Of a DNA stretch of 64,000 nt, positions 1 through 12,400 are shown piece by piece. Source of the DNA: Heterohyrax brucei. Taxonomy: Eukaryota > Chordata > Mammalia > Hyracoidea > Procaviidae. The stretch is from NCBI GenBank assembly GCA_028571685.1, contig CM053156.1, positions 88,291,049 to 88,355,048 of the forward strand. Direction: 5' to 3'. Both the position numbers and the translations under genes were made by a program. The notes beneath the pieces are model-generated. The model ran no database searches. It was not told the origin of the DNA and was given only the letters and a program-made list of their open reading frames with translations. Every line of letters begins with the position of its first letter. Position 1 is the first letter of the stretch.

Positions 1-180
1 GAACAGAGGGACAGCGAAACAGAGGAAGACCCTCGATGAGAGGGACTAACCCAGCGGCTGCGGCGGGGGCTCCGACATGATGAGGGCTGCGGACAGGGCA
101 GGAGCGGGAAGCAGGTTGTTCTACTGCCCACAGGGATGCTGGGAGTTAGCACCAACGGCACCAAACAACAACACGTGCAA
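1..180 (+). mobile_element. RTE (BovB-like) LINE, 3' end fragment
   Basis: Corresponds to the RTE 3' end also present near 14790-14960: the same order of an aagaccctc block, an actgac/ctaac + cagcggctgc block and a terminal CAAC-rich tail. Truncated by the window edge. Confidence 0.7.
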
Positions 181-325
181 CTAACTAAAAATCTAAAATA
201 AAACAATTATGTGCTAAAGAACAAAAAGCTTTTAGGGTGAGCCACACAGAGGAAAGTGAGAGAAAGTTCTCCTATAGTGTAGCCCTTAAAAACAGAGTTG
301 TAAAATTATTTTTAAAAGCACAAAC

Positions 326-425
326 CACAAATTCTTCCTCCAAGTTTATTAAAGACTGTGACTCTTTTTCAAAATTCTCCAGCTCCTGTATGATGTCAAA
401 TTGGAATTTATGAAGTTTTTCGATC
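326..425 (-). CDS. SYCP2: SYCP2 window exon 33, SYCP3-binding coiled coil
   Basis: 100 nt encoding [20 protein letters not shown] and LEEEFV. Strongly conserved C-terminal coiled coil through which SYCP2 pairs with SYCP3. Donor gtttgt is weak. The next exon lies outside the window. Confidence 0.95.
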
Positions 426-3400
426 CTATTAACAAAAGAAAATGAAATTAATTTTGAAAACCACAGCACTTAGAAATTCTCAGAAGACGTGATTATTACA
501 GACCTGTGCTCTTGAATTTGATGATTCACTGTTTCTATATGTTGCAGAACTGATTTCGAAGACTTCTCGACAAAATCATTTATCCTTTGGTCGACAGTCT
601 GAAAAATATTCATTTTTAACTTAAAAAATAAATTACAAAGCCTCCTGTAAGATGTAAATGACTATGAAAAACTTCAAAACGTGAAAAATTAGAAACTTAG
701 TTATTTAAACTGAAGTGTAAATAAGCAGAGATCAGTGGCAGGTGGCGAAACACCAGTAAGGCTTGACACTGAGGTGTCAAGTGCTGCTTCTGTGTTTTGG
801 TGAGGACATGACACACTGTGGTATTAACCTAACTGCGAGTGCTCATCAGTCTCTTCGAATGCAACCTAGACGTCACAGCTGAAGGACATCGTTAACCATG
901 GTTTGTGGGATTCTCATGTAGCCACAGAACAGACTACAGGCACCAGGGTTCTCCTAATGAGACTGGACTGACCTTGGATAAGTAAAATGAAAACTAAATA
1001 AACATGCAGAACCTCAGTAATTCCAGATTTTACTCCCACACAGTAGAAAAAGGGTAAGCAAGAGATGGGGTTGATGACATCTGCGGGACAGCGTCTTTTT
1101 CCTTCTCCTGAATATAGGTAGGTGAGTGTAAAGGACGGATAGAGAAACGATTAAGAAGGGTTTCCAGCTCTTCTGGAAAGCATTTCCACACGTGTCATCT
1201 CACTGGAGTCTCAAGAGCTATGGCCACCTGGGCACAGAGCCGGCAGGACAAAGGGAGATGAGCTGCTCCGACCTCAGTTCTCACCCTCTGTATGATTATC
1301 ACAAAAAGCTGAACAACAGAAAACAAGATGAGACACCCTAGTGGCACAGTGGCTAGGAGGCTGGCAGCAAACCAAAAGGTTGACAGTTCAATTCCACCAG
1401 CTGCTCTGTGGACACTCTGGGTCGGGGGGTAGAGGGAGTCGTGCCCCATCCTGAAGGGTCTCTGTGAGTCAGAATCGGCACAATGTGTTTGGCTTTTTGG
1501 TAAAAGTGATGAGGCATGAAAAAATTTTTTTAGGGAAAAAACAGTTACAGTTGAATTGAAATGCCAACCAATGACGAATGGGACAAAAGAGGAAACTAGC
1601 AGAAAAGGAAAGAAGATTACATCATGCTCAGATTTTAAAAAACAAACAACTCATACAAGTTTTTTTCCCCTAATAATTACTGTGATTTTCCACTGGTGTA
1701 TGAGAACACTGGGTTCAAGAATGTTTGTTTAATGCCAAGAAATCCAGTATCCGACAGTCCAGTTGGAAGTGTGGTGTGCTATCTGCTGTTGGGCATCAAT
1801 CCTAATTTAAAGAAGGAGAACTCACCTGCATTCTCCTCTCAACGTTTCTCAGCTTCTCAGCCATCATTCTTGAACCTGAAACTTCAACTCTCCATTTCCC
1901 CTCAGAAACATGAAGTTTACATGCCGAAATCTCAGATTTATTTTCAGACACTATAAAATGAAGTTAAAATATGCATCATTACAAACATACTCCTACATGT
2001 CATGAGGTTAAAGAACAAAATCTCTTATTTTCAGAATCCACTTGTAATCTAAGAATTATGAAGCCAAAGATAAAATTCATATTTTTAATATAAAAATAAA
2101 ATTATTGATTATTCTGACTGAAAAGCCTGGCATGGTTATTAAGGCAGAAACAGTAACTTGAACATGGAGCAGTTTCGTATTATTTTTAACTGGTTCTATT
2201 TTAAAATAAACCTTGTAATTTAGTGACGAAACAAGTGTCAGTCAATTCACACTCTGTACAGAGCCTTACTACACCCAGTGCTCATGCACGGTGAATCCTG
2301 GGCCAAGCACCGTCAGCCCTGGACATACACCCAGCCGTCACCGCAGGAGTTTGTTCTGCGGCTGGGCTCATTCAGTCTAACAGGCCAATCTCCACACCAC
2401 TGTGCTCTGACACGACCATCTGATACACCTACTTGTAGAATGATGATCTGTATCTCTCATTTCAGACAGGTTTTTGGAATGCAAGTCTGTTCTTTCTTCT
2501 TTCAATTCTGTGTCATCAGAATTATTTGGCTGATTGTCTACATACATTTGCACATGATTAGAACGTTGAGCGGGGCCTTAGGAATGATTAAAAAGAAAAA
2601 CTGCTATATATTGATTAAAAATACTCAGTATTTTCTTGCTTGTATCAAAAGCCTTTGTTTTAGTTAATCATTTGCATTATGTTTTAGGCAATTGTACATT
2701 AAATTCTACCTAGTTTATTTTCATTCTGACATTAACTGAACTGAATATCAATGGTGTAAGTTAAAATACTTTTGGATTTCATCCTCTGTATGAAATTTCA
2801 TAGTGTTTCAATGCTTAGTAATTTTTTTAAAATTAAGACCGTGATTACAAACCTGATGAATGGACAGTGCTATAGGACGTCCTACACTGGATGGTCTCTT
2901 GCCTATCAGTCGACACAGGCAATGATGGCGAATGGCTGTCCTAAAACACATATCAGGAATTACCAGCTGATACCGCAGGTACTCTTGGATTCACCAGTGA
3001 CCTCTGTTCTCAAACCTGAGAGCCAATCAACTGTAAACAGTCAGTTCTTTTTTGCAGATTGTCTTGTTTCTGTCCTGCCTTTGGCGCTCTCCTTCCTAAG
3101 TTATAATCATAGTTTCCGAGCTGGCTTTCTGACTATCCCATGTTCTTTCGTGTCCTAACAGGATTTTCATTCCATTATCCAAGTTCAGGAAACGAGAAGA
3201 CATCAAAAGTCTCAACTCTCCTTCCTGCCTTTCAACTCATACCTTTCGTATCATTTTTCATCATTCCAACACTCAAGTGTTCCTGCCCCTATCCCATTAA
3301 GCCTCCCGTCTCTTCCAGGACAACGCATGGCCACGTCTTCCTTTTCTCCTCGCATGCTGCCATTCCTCCTCCACTTCTGCGAGGATGGAAGGGGGAGCAC

Positions 3401-6400
3401 ACAGACGCTAGGGTCTGGCTCCGAGCCAAGCTCGTGCCAAGCTGCAAAATTCTGCCCTTTATGTATTTTACAGATAATAACAAACACTTGTTGATGGACT
3501 AATTAACTTTTACAGTGGCAGGCAGCTCAACCAAATTCCTACATGTAATCATGAAACCAAAGAAGCCTAACTCGAAAGCTATCACTGGTCAGCACAGCCC
3601 TTGGGGGCCATTTCAAATGTTCCAACTCCTTTCTATCAAACAGTTTTTTCTTTTTTCTTATGACCAAGCCTTTCTACATACTTTAAGCATCAGATGTTCA
3701 GGTAATAACAATGAAAAAAATATTAAAATTACTATTGAAAATAATCTGATTCTTACACATCAGTTTAAGTTTGATAGCTATAGTATTATACTTACCTCTC
3801 TCTCTCTCTGTACATGCTTTTCACTGATATCTGGAATTTCATTTTCTATAAACTGTTTTTCAGAATTACAACTGGTCTCCCCTGAACAGCTGTCCTTTTG
3901 TGCTTCTTGTATCAGTACAACAGAACCTGTCCTTTTTATCTCCCCAGCAGTATTATCCTTAGTTGCTGGAGTCTGGCTGGGCTATGAGTGAGTAACACAG
4001 GTGAGCATCAAAGAAAGTCACAAAATCATCCAAAACTAAGAGAAAAAAGCTGAACATAGTAAAAAGATTTATGAAACCAAAACTACTTACTTACATTTTG
4101 AGGAAGTAATTAAAAGCAATAAAAGCCTTTAGATACCTAAAACATTAATTTAGTATTTACCTACCAAAAATTCACCTCAGGAAAATACCAAAACGTATAG
4201 GAGTCATTTAACCAAAGCCACAAAAACTTTCAAGTAACAGCTGATATGATTATAGAGAAGGCCTCAAAGAATCAAGGCACTCAATTATGACAATTCAGTA
4301 AAGTTGTTGGAGATGTAAAAATCAACAGTATTTCTGTGCAAAAGAAAATGTCATCTATGTTTTTTAAAGATATATTTTTTTAATACATGGTACAACTGTA
4401 TGAAGAAGACCAAAAAATGCAAAGAGGTATTTGTGGTTGAGAAAGTCCAACACTAGTATTGGGAAATGGCAACTCTCCCCATTGTCAAGCTTTTATCAGT
4501 TTATATGAAGAAGTAAGAAGCCAAGCAAATGTGGAGTGGAACACAAGTGAGCAGGGATGAAGTCCTCTGTGAGGAGAGAACTCTGGCGACTGAAAAGCAC
4601 CGTGGTGTCAGCATGGGGACACATCAACAGATGAGTGAAAAAGAGCAGAGTGGGCCTGCCTCTTCTGTGGATGTCAAGACCCGGAATGAAGTCAGCCTTA
4701 GGACCAGTGGGGAGTAAGGGGGTACAACATACTCTACAGATTAGGTCACAATTTCTCACGCATATGCAAAAACAAAGCTCAGAAGGATTAAAAACCTAAA
4801 GGTTAAAATTGAAACTAGCGTTTTGGCAAGGAAGTAAAATATTTTCATGGCAAAAGCTTACGGATCTCTTAACTGAAAATACGGATAAATTTCATACAAC
4901 CATATTTTCTACCATCTGGAAGTTTTTTGCTTTAAGTGGAAAGACAAGATATACTGGAAAGATTTTTACTGTATGTAATAATGAAAATGTAATTAATGCC
5001 CGGAACACAAAGAACTCTTACAAATGTGTAAGAAAAGTTCAGATAACGCAATGAGGAAATTAGAAAACGTAAACCAGTAACTCAGAGAATGGTCAAAAAA
5101 CATATGCAGATACTCAAGGAGGCATCTGATAGTCAGGACAATGCAAATTACAGTGAAGCCCAGCTCAGTAGCTCTGAGACCGGCAAGAAGCAGAAACATC
5201 GTGCACCCGGCGCCGGAAATGCATGAGACTCATACAATGCTGCTGAGAACGTGAGGTGGTGCTGCTGCTCCATCAGGAAAACTGCAGCACAGAAAGGGAT
5301 GGAATATTCCCAAGTTCATTCTATGAAGCCTGCAAAACCCCAATACCAAAGTCAGAGAAAGATCCCACAAAAAAAGAAAATTACAGACTAACATCACTCA
5401 TGAAACTAGAAGCAAAAATCTTCAACAAAATCCTAGGCCAATAGAAGTCAACAGCATATCAGAAAAATAATTCACCATGACCAAGTTGGCTTCACTACAG
5501 GGATGCAAGGCAGGTTCAACACCAGAAAAACAATTCATGTGATCAACCACTTAAGTACCACAAAAGATACGAATTACCTGATTTTGTCAATGGGTGCACA
5601 AGGGGCATTTGAAAAAGTCCAACACCCATTCATGCTGAAAACTCTCAGCAAAATAGAAATGGAGGGGAAATTCCTCAATGCAGTAAGGGGCATCTATGCA
5701 AAGCCAACTGCCTTTATCATCCAGAATGGTGAAAGACTGAAAGAACTCCCCTGAGAACAGGAACTAGACAAGGATGCCCACTCTCACCACTTCTATTCAA
5801 CATTGTACTAGAGGTTCTACCCAGAGTAATTGGATGAGACGAAGAGATAAAGGACATCCATACTGGTAATTAAGAAATAAAAATCTCCCTATTCGCAGAT
5901 GATATGATTGCATATAAAGAGAATCCTAAGTAATCCATAAGTAAACTACTGGAACTAACAGAGGAGCTCAGCAAAGTAGCAGGGTATTAAGTAGGAGGCG
6001 GTGTCAAGATGGCGGACTAAGCCCACGTCTCCTTGTATCCCTCTGGAAACCAAGACCTGAACTGATAATCAAACGGAGCCTTCTGGTCACCTCATCAGCC
6101 CCAGGACACGACACAGGGCTGTTACTTCGGACTTCATTCTACTGAGGGAAAACCCTCCTCTCCTACGCTGACTCCCACTCCTGGCTATCCTTGGCTCTCA
6201 TGGACTGAAGGTAAATGCACCATTTCAACTTTTTTTTCCTCTGTCTTGGCCAGCGGGCGCAGCAGGGTCTTGCCCTAGCGGCTAGACTCAGACGCATTGC
6301 TTTGGGGATAGGCAGGCAAAATTCCCATATTTTGAGAGCCAGGCTTGGGACTCTGTTAATCCAGCCACTTCAAGCCTGTCGTTTTATATCTGCCTCAGTG

Positions 6401-9400
6401 GCGTTTGTACGGAGTTTCGCAGTCAGTGTGTAGGACGCCATGTTGGATACAGAGATTCTAGCGGGACCTCATTCTTAGCCTGGGAGCCAGCACCTGCAAA
6501 GAGGACAGTGCTCCTCCGACAGAAAAGCAGTAATTTACCGAAGGCTACCTACATTGGGGGCCCTGCAATAGAAGCAGAGGAATCACTACCTCTTGGCACC
6601 TTTAGCTGCTCTGTCTGCTGCCTGTGTGGAGGGTGCTATCTTGGATATGGTGGCCGCAGCTGGACCTAATTCATAGCTTGGGAGCCAGACCCTGCCCACA
6701 GGAGAGCGCTTTTCTATCAGAAAAGCAGTACTCTAAGCAGTGTCCTCTAAGGCTAGGCCCTGTCAGCAGAGGCCAACAGGGCAGTAGCACTGCTGTATTC
6801 TGAACTAGTTTGCATCACCTGGGGTTGGATATAGTGGCGCTTACTTTGCCAGTTGAGAAGAGGGACCTCTACACCTGAAAACCTAACTGACTTGTGAAGT
6901 GCTCAGGTATCTTTTGCTTTACATTTTAAGACAGCCTAGAGAAACACCTGCAGTCTATACTCACAGTACCTCTTCCAGCCTCTACATACTCACATGGGTC
7001 CCAAAAAGCAACAGATACTTGTGGCATACAAGAAATCAGCCATGGCTTCAGAAGGCTCCCAAACAAAGCAACCGAGGAGTTTTCCAGATGAAGAAACTTT
7101 TATGAAAGCATCAGAAAGTGAATACAAAATGATTATATACAGAGCCCTTCCAGACCTTATACAAAATGCAACAGAACAAAATGAAAAATGAAGCAAGCTG
7201 TTCGATCTGATGGAACACCAGTACTCTGAAATCCAACAGACCAAGAACAAAATCAAAGACATAGAAACTTCCATGCAAAGCCAAGAAAACAGAATGGAAC
7301 AAATGGAAAAAAGAATTTCTGACTTGGAAGACAGAGCTACTGATGCCAGCGTCTATGAGCAGAAATCAGAAAAAAGAAACAAGAAAAATGAAGAAACATT
7401 AAGAAGCATGTAGGACTCTATTCAGAGGAACAATCTTCGATTAATTGGAGTCCCTGAACAGGGTAAGACATCTGAGAACACAGAGAGTATCGTTGCTGAG
7501 CTGCTGACAGAAAACTTCCCAGAAATCATGAAGGAAGAGAATATAGACATCTCAGATGCATATTGTACGCCACCCAATATAGATCTCAAAAGAAAGACTC
7601 CAAGACATATTATAATCAAGCTCAACAAAATGAAACATAAGCAGAAACTCTTCAAGGCAGCAAGACTGAAAGCAAAGCTAACATTCTGAGGGAAACCCTG
7701 TAAGCTCTCTTCAGATTTCTCAGCAGAAACCATGCTGGCACGGAGACAGTGGCATGACACATTCAAAGCCTTGAAGGAGAAGAACTTCCAACCAAGAATT
7801 ATATATCCTGCAAAACTATCTTTCAAATACAAAAACGAAATTAAGACATTCCCAGATAAACAGAAACTCAGAGACTTTGTAAAACCCAAACCCAAACTAC
7901 AAGAAATGTTGAAAGAAGTTCTTGGCTCTGGCTTAGAAGAACAAAACCACTAACTTTATATCTTAGAACGACTTTACTACTCAAAACTGTACTCAGTTAG
8001 GGAAGGCTCCAAAGTCAATCACAGCTTTAATAAGGAAAAAAGCAATCCAGTGATCATCATGAAAATTATGGTGTCATCATATTAAAAAGAGGGATGTAGT
8101 ACAGTTGTTATAGTCCTTCCAGATGGAGAGGAAGATGACAAGACTGGTAAGTAATTAAAATTGGGTTTATATATAGTTTATTAAGGGGGATCATAGGGGC
8201 AGTCATAAAGTACAACAAAGATGTATCATACCATTTCAAGAAATGTAACACACGAGTCTCAACAATTACAAAACCAGCTCTGAAAAAGGTGTAAAATCAA
8301 CTCACAAAAAAGAATGTCCCAGAACAGACTCATAAGAACAACAGAGAAAACATCAACTTAAAAATAAACATATCACGACGGCAGCAGTAAATACATACCT
8401 ATCAAAAATTACATTGAATGTAAATGGACTGAATGCTCCAGTAAAGAGACACCGAGTGTCATCTTGGATCAAAGGACATGACCCATCCATATGTAGTCTA
8501 CAAGAAACTCACTTGAGACCTAAAGATAAGAACAAACTGAAAATTAAGGGATGGAAGAATATATATCAAGCTAACAATGAAGAAAGAAGAGCAGGGGTGG
8601 CAATTCTAATCTCAGCCAAAATCAATTTTAATGTCAAATCGACTATAGTGGACAAAGATGGTCACTATTTATTGCTGAAAGGTTCAATACAAAAGCAAGA
8701 CTTAACTATATTAAATATTTATGCACCTAATATCAGAGCACCTAAATACGTCAAAGAAACATGGACCATGCTCAAAAGAGAGTTAGATGACTCCACAATA
8801 ATAGTGGGAGACTTTAACACTCCGCTCTCATTACTAGACAGATCATCTAGAAAAAAGCTCAGTAAAGATACAGAAGACCTCACTGACACAATTAACGAAC
8901 TAAACCTCATTGATATATACAGAACTTTCCACTGATCAGCAGACAACTACACCTTCTTCTCCAGTGCACATGGAACATTCTCCAGAATTGACCATGTGAT
9001 AGGCCATAATATAATGCTCAACAAAATCCATACCACTGAATTACTGCAAAGCATCTTCTCAGATCATAAAGCCATAAAAGCTGAAATTAATAGCAGAAAA
9101 AACATAGATAGAAAGTGGAACTCTTGGAAACTGAACAACATCTTGCTCAAAAAAACATGGGTTATAGAGGAAATCAAGGATGAAATAAAGAAATTCATGG
9201 CTTCCAATGAGAATGAAAACACTTCCTACCAGAACCTATGGGATACAGCCAAAGCAGTGCTCAGAGGTCTGTTTATCTCCATAAATGCACACATCTGGAA
9301 GGAAGAAAGAAACCAAATCAAGGAACTAACTCTATAGCTTGGTAACAAGTAGAAACAGAACAATAGAGGAACCCCTCGGGCACCAGAAGAAAGGAGATCA

Positions 9401-12400
9401 TAAAGATTAGAGCAGAGCTAAATGAATTAGAGAAAAGAAAGACAATTGAAAAAATTGAAAAGACCAAAAGCTAGTTTTTTGAAAAGATCAACAAAATTGA
9501 CAAACTACTGGCTAAACTTACTAAAGAAAAGCAGGAAAGGAAACAAATAACCCAAATTAGAAATGAGAGGGGAGTTGTCACCACAGATGCAACAGAAATC
9601 AAAAATATCATAACAGAATACTATGAAAAACTGTACTGTAACAAATTTGAAAACCTAGGGGAAATGGACCAATTCCTTGACTCATACCACCTACCCAAAT
9701 TATCACAACGTGAAGCAGGACAACTTAATAAACCCATCACAAAGGAAGAGATTGAAAAGGTCATCAAAACACTGCCAACCAAAAAACATTCCAGGCCCAG
9801 ATGGCTTCACTGCAGAATTCTATCAAGCATTTAGAGAAGAGTTATCCCCAATACTACTGAGACTATTTCACAGTATAGAAAGGGATGGAGTACTCCCAAA
9901 CTCATTCTATGAAGCCAGCATAATCCTGATATATAAGCCAGGGAAAGATCCAACAAAGACAGAGAACTACAGACCGATATCACTCATGAACCTAGATGCA
10001 AAAATCTTCAACAAAATTCTTGCCAATAGAATACAACAACATATGAAGAAAATAATCCATCATGACCAAGTGGGATTCATACCAGGGATGCAAGGCTGGT
10101 TCAACATCAGAAAAACAATCAATGTGATTAACCACATAAATAACACAAAAGACAAGGATCACCTGATTTTGTCCACTGATGCCGAAAAGGCATGTGATAA
10201 AGTCCAACACCCATTCATGCTAAAAACTCTTAGTAAAAGGGGCATAGACAGCAAATTCCTCAACACAATAAGGGCCATTTATACAAAGCCAATTGCCCAC
10301 ATCATCCTGAATGGAGAGAGACTGAAAGACTTTCCCTTGAGATCAGGAACTAGACAAGGATGCCCACTCTCACGTCTCCTATTCAACATTGTGCTAGAAG
10401 TTCTAGCCAGAGCAATTAGACAAGACCAAGAAATAAAGGGCATCTGAATTGGCAAAGAGGAAGTTAAAATCTCCCTGTTTGCAGATGATATGATTGTATA
10501 TGCAGAGAACCCCAAGGAATCTATATGTAAGCTACTCAAACTGATGGAAGAGTTCAGCAAAGTCTCAGGATACAAGATAAACATAAGTAAATCAGCAGGA
10601 TTCCTTTATACCAACAAGGAGACTGTTAAGGAAGAAATTATCAAATCAATACCATTTGTGATAGCCCCTAAGAAGGTACCTAGGAATTAATCTAATCAGA
10701 GAAACCACAGATCTTTACAAAGAGAACTACAAGCCCTTACTACAAGAAACTAAGAGAGACTTAGATAAACGGAAAAACCTACCTTGCTCATGGATAGGAA
10801 GACTTAACATTGTGAAAATTTCTATTTTACCCAAAGCAATTTATTTATATAATGCAATCCCAATACAAGTTCCAGTGTCATTTTTTAATGAGATGGAGAA
10901 ACAAATCACCAATTTTGTTTGGATAGGGAAGAAGCTCTGGATAAGTAAAGTACTACTAAAGAAGAACACACTGGGAGGCCTCTCATTACCCGACTTGAGA
11001 ACATACTACACTGCCACAGTGGTCAAAACAGCCTGGTACTGGTACAAGAACAGACAGAATTGAGACCCCAGAGATGACACCATCTGCCTATGAACAGTTG
11101 ATATTTGACAAAGGCCCTAAGACATTAAACTGGGGTAAAAACAGTCTCTTCAACAAATGGTGCTGGCAAAATTGGTTATCCATCTGCAATACACTGAATC
11201 AAGATCCATATCTTACACCTTACACAAAAACCAACTCCAACTGGATAAAAGACCTAAATATCAAATCTAAAATGATAAAGCTCATCCAAGAAAAGGTAGG
11301 AACAACAATGGAAGTTTTAATACACAGTGAGGACAGACTCCAAAATCTGTCAAGGAAACCACAATCAACAGAACAGAAAATAGATAAATGGGAACTATTA
11401 AGAATCAAACACTTCTGCTCATCCAAAGACTTTATTAATAGAATTAAAAGAACACCCACAGAATGGGAAAAAATATTTGGCAACTCTATGTGAGACCGAC
11501 GCCTGATCTTCATAATGTATAAGATACTACAAAATATCAGTAAGAAGAAGATAAACCATGCAATTAAGCGATAGGCAAAGGAGATGGACAGACATTTCAC
11601 TAAAGAGGAGATCCAGGCAGCCAGAATACACTTGAAGACATGTTCACGATCTTCAGTTATTAAAGAAATTCAAATCAAGAGGACAATGATATACCATCTC
11701 ACCCCAACAAAATTGGCCATGATCCAGAAAACACAAAACAACAAATGCTGGAGAGGCTGTGGAGAAAGTGGAACCCTCCTACACTGTTGGTGGGATTGCA
11801 AAATGGTCCAGCCTCTTTGGAAAGCAATCTGGCACTTCCTTAAAAAAAGGATATCGATATACTACTTGACCCAGTAATTCCACTACTTGGAATATATCCT
11901 ACAGAATCAAGGCCTTTCACACTGACGGACACATGCACGAGAATGTTTATTGCAGCACAGTCCACGACAGCAGAAAGATGGAATCAATCCAGATGCCCAA
12001 CAACAGAAGAATGGATAGGTAAACTATGGTACATATACTCAACGGAGCACTATGCAATGATAAAGAATAACGATGATTCCGGGTAACATCTCCTAACCTG
12101 GTTTCAACTGGAAGACATTATGTTGAGTTAAACTAGTCAGCGACAAAGGGACAAATACCGTATGAGACCTCTATGATAAGATCTCAGAAACAGGCTTGTG
12201 TATAGAAGAAAAGACTCTTTGACAGCTGCAAGGAAGGGGAGGGGTGGGGGGAGGGTTTAGTTTAGACAGTTGTGAGAAATCTGGTTGGGAGAAAGCGGTG
12301 ATAGCACACATTAGAAACAAGAACAACATTAAGTGGACTTCAGCATAACTTGAGTACTCCTTCTGTCTTAACTCAATACTGCAAGGATAGAGTAGCTGGG

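Noticed and set aside
3243-3376. Candidate SYCP2 exon on the minus strand with a good-looking acceptor (cgcag) and donor (gtatga)
   Set aside because: All three frames hit stops, and its phase does not link exon 28 to exon 30. The exon at 2853-2940 fits phase and homology.
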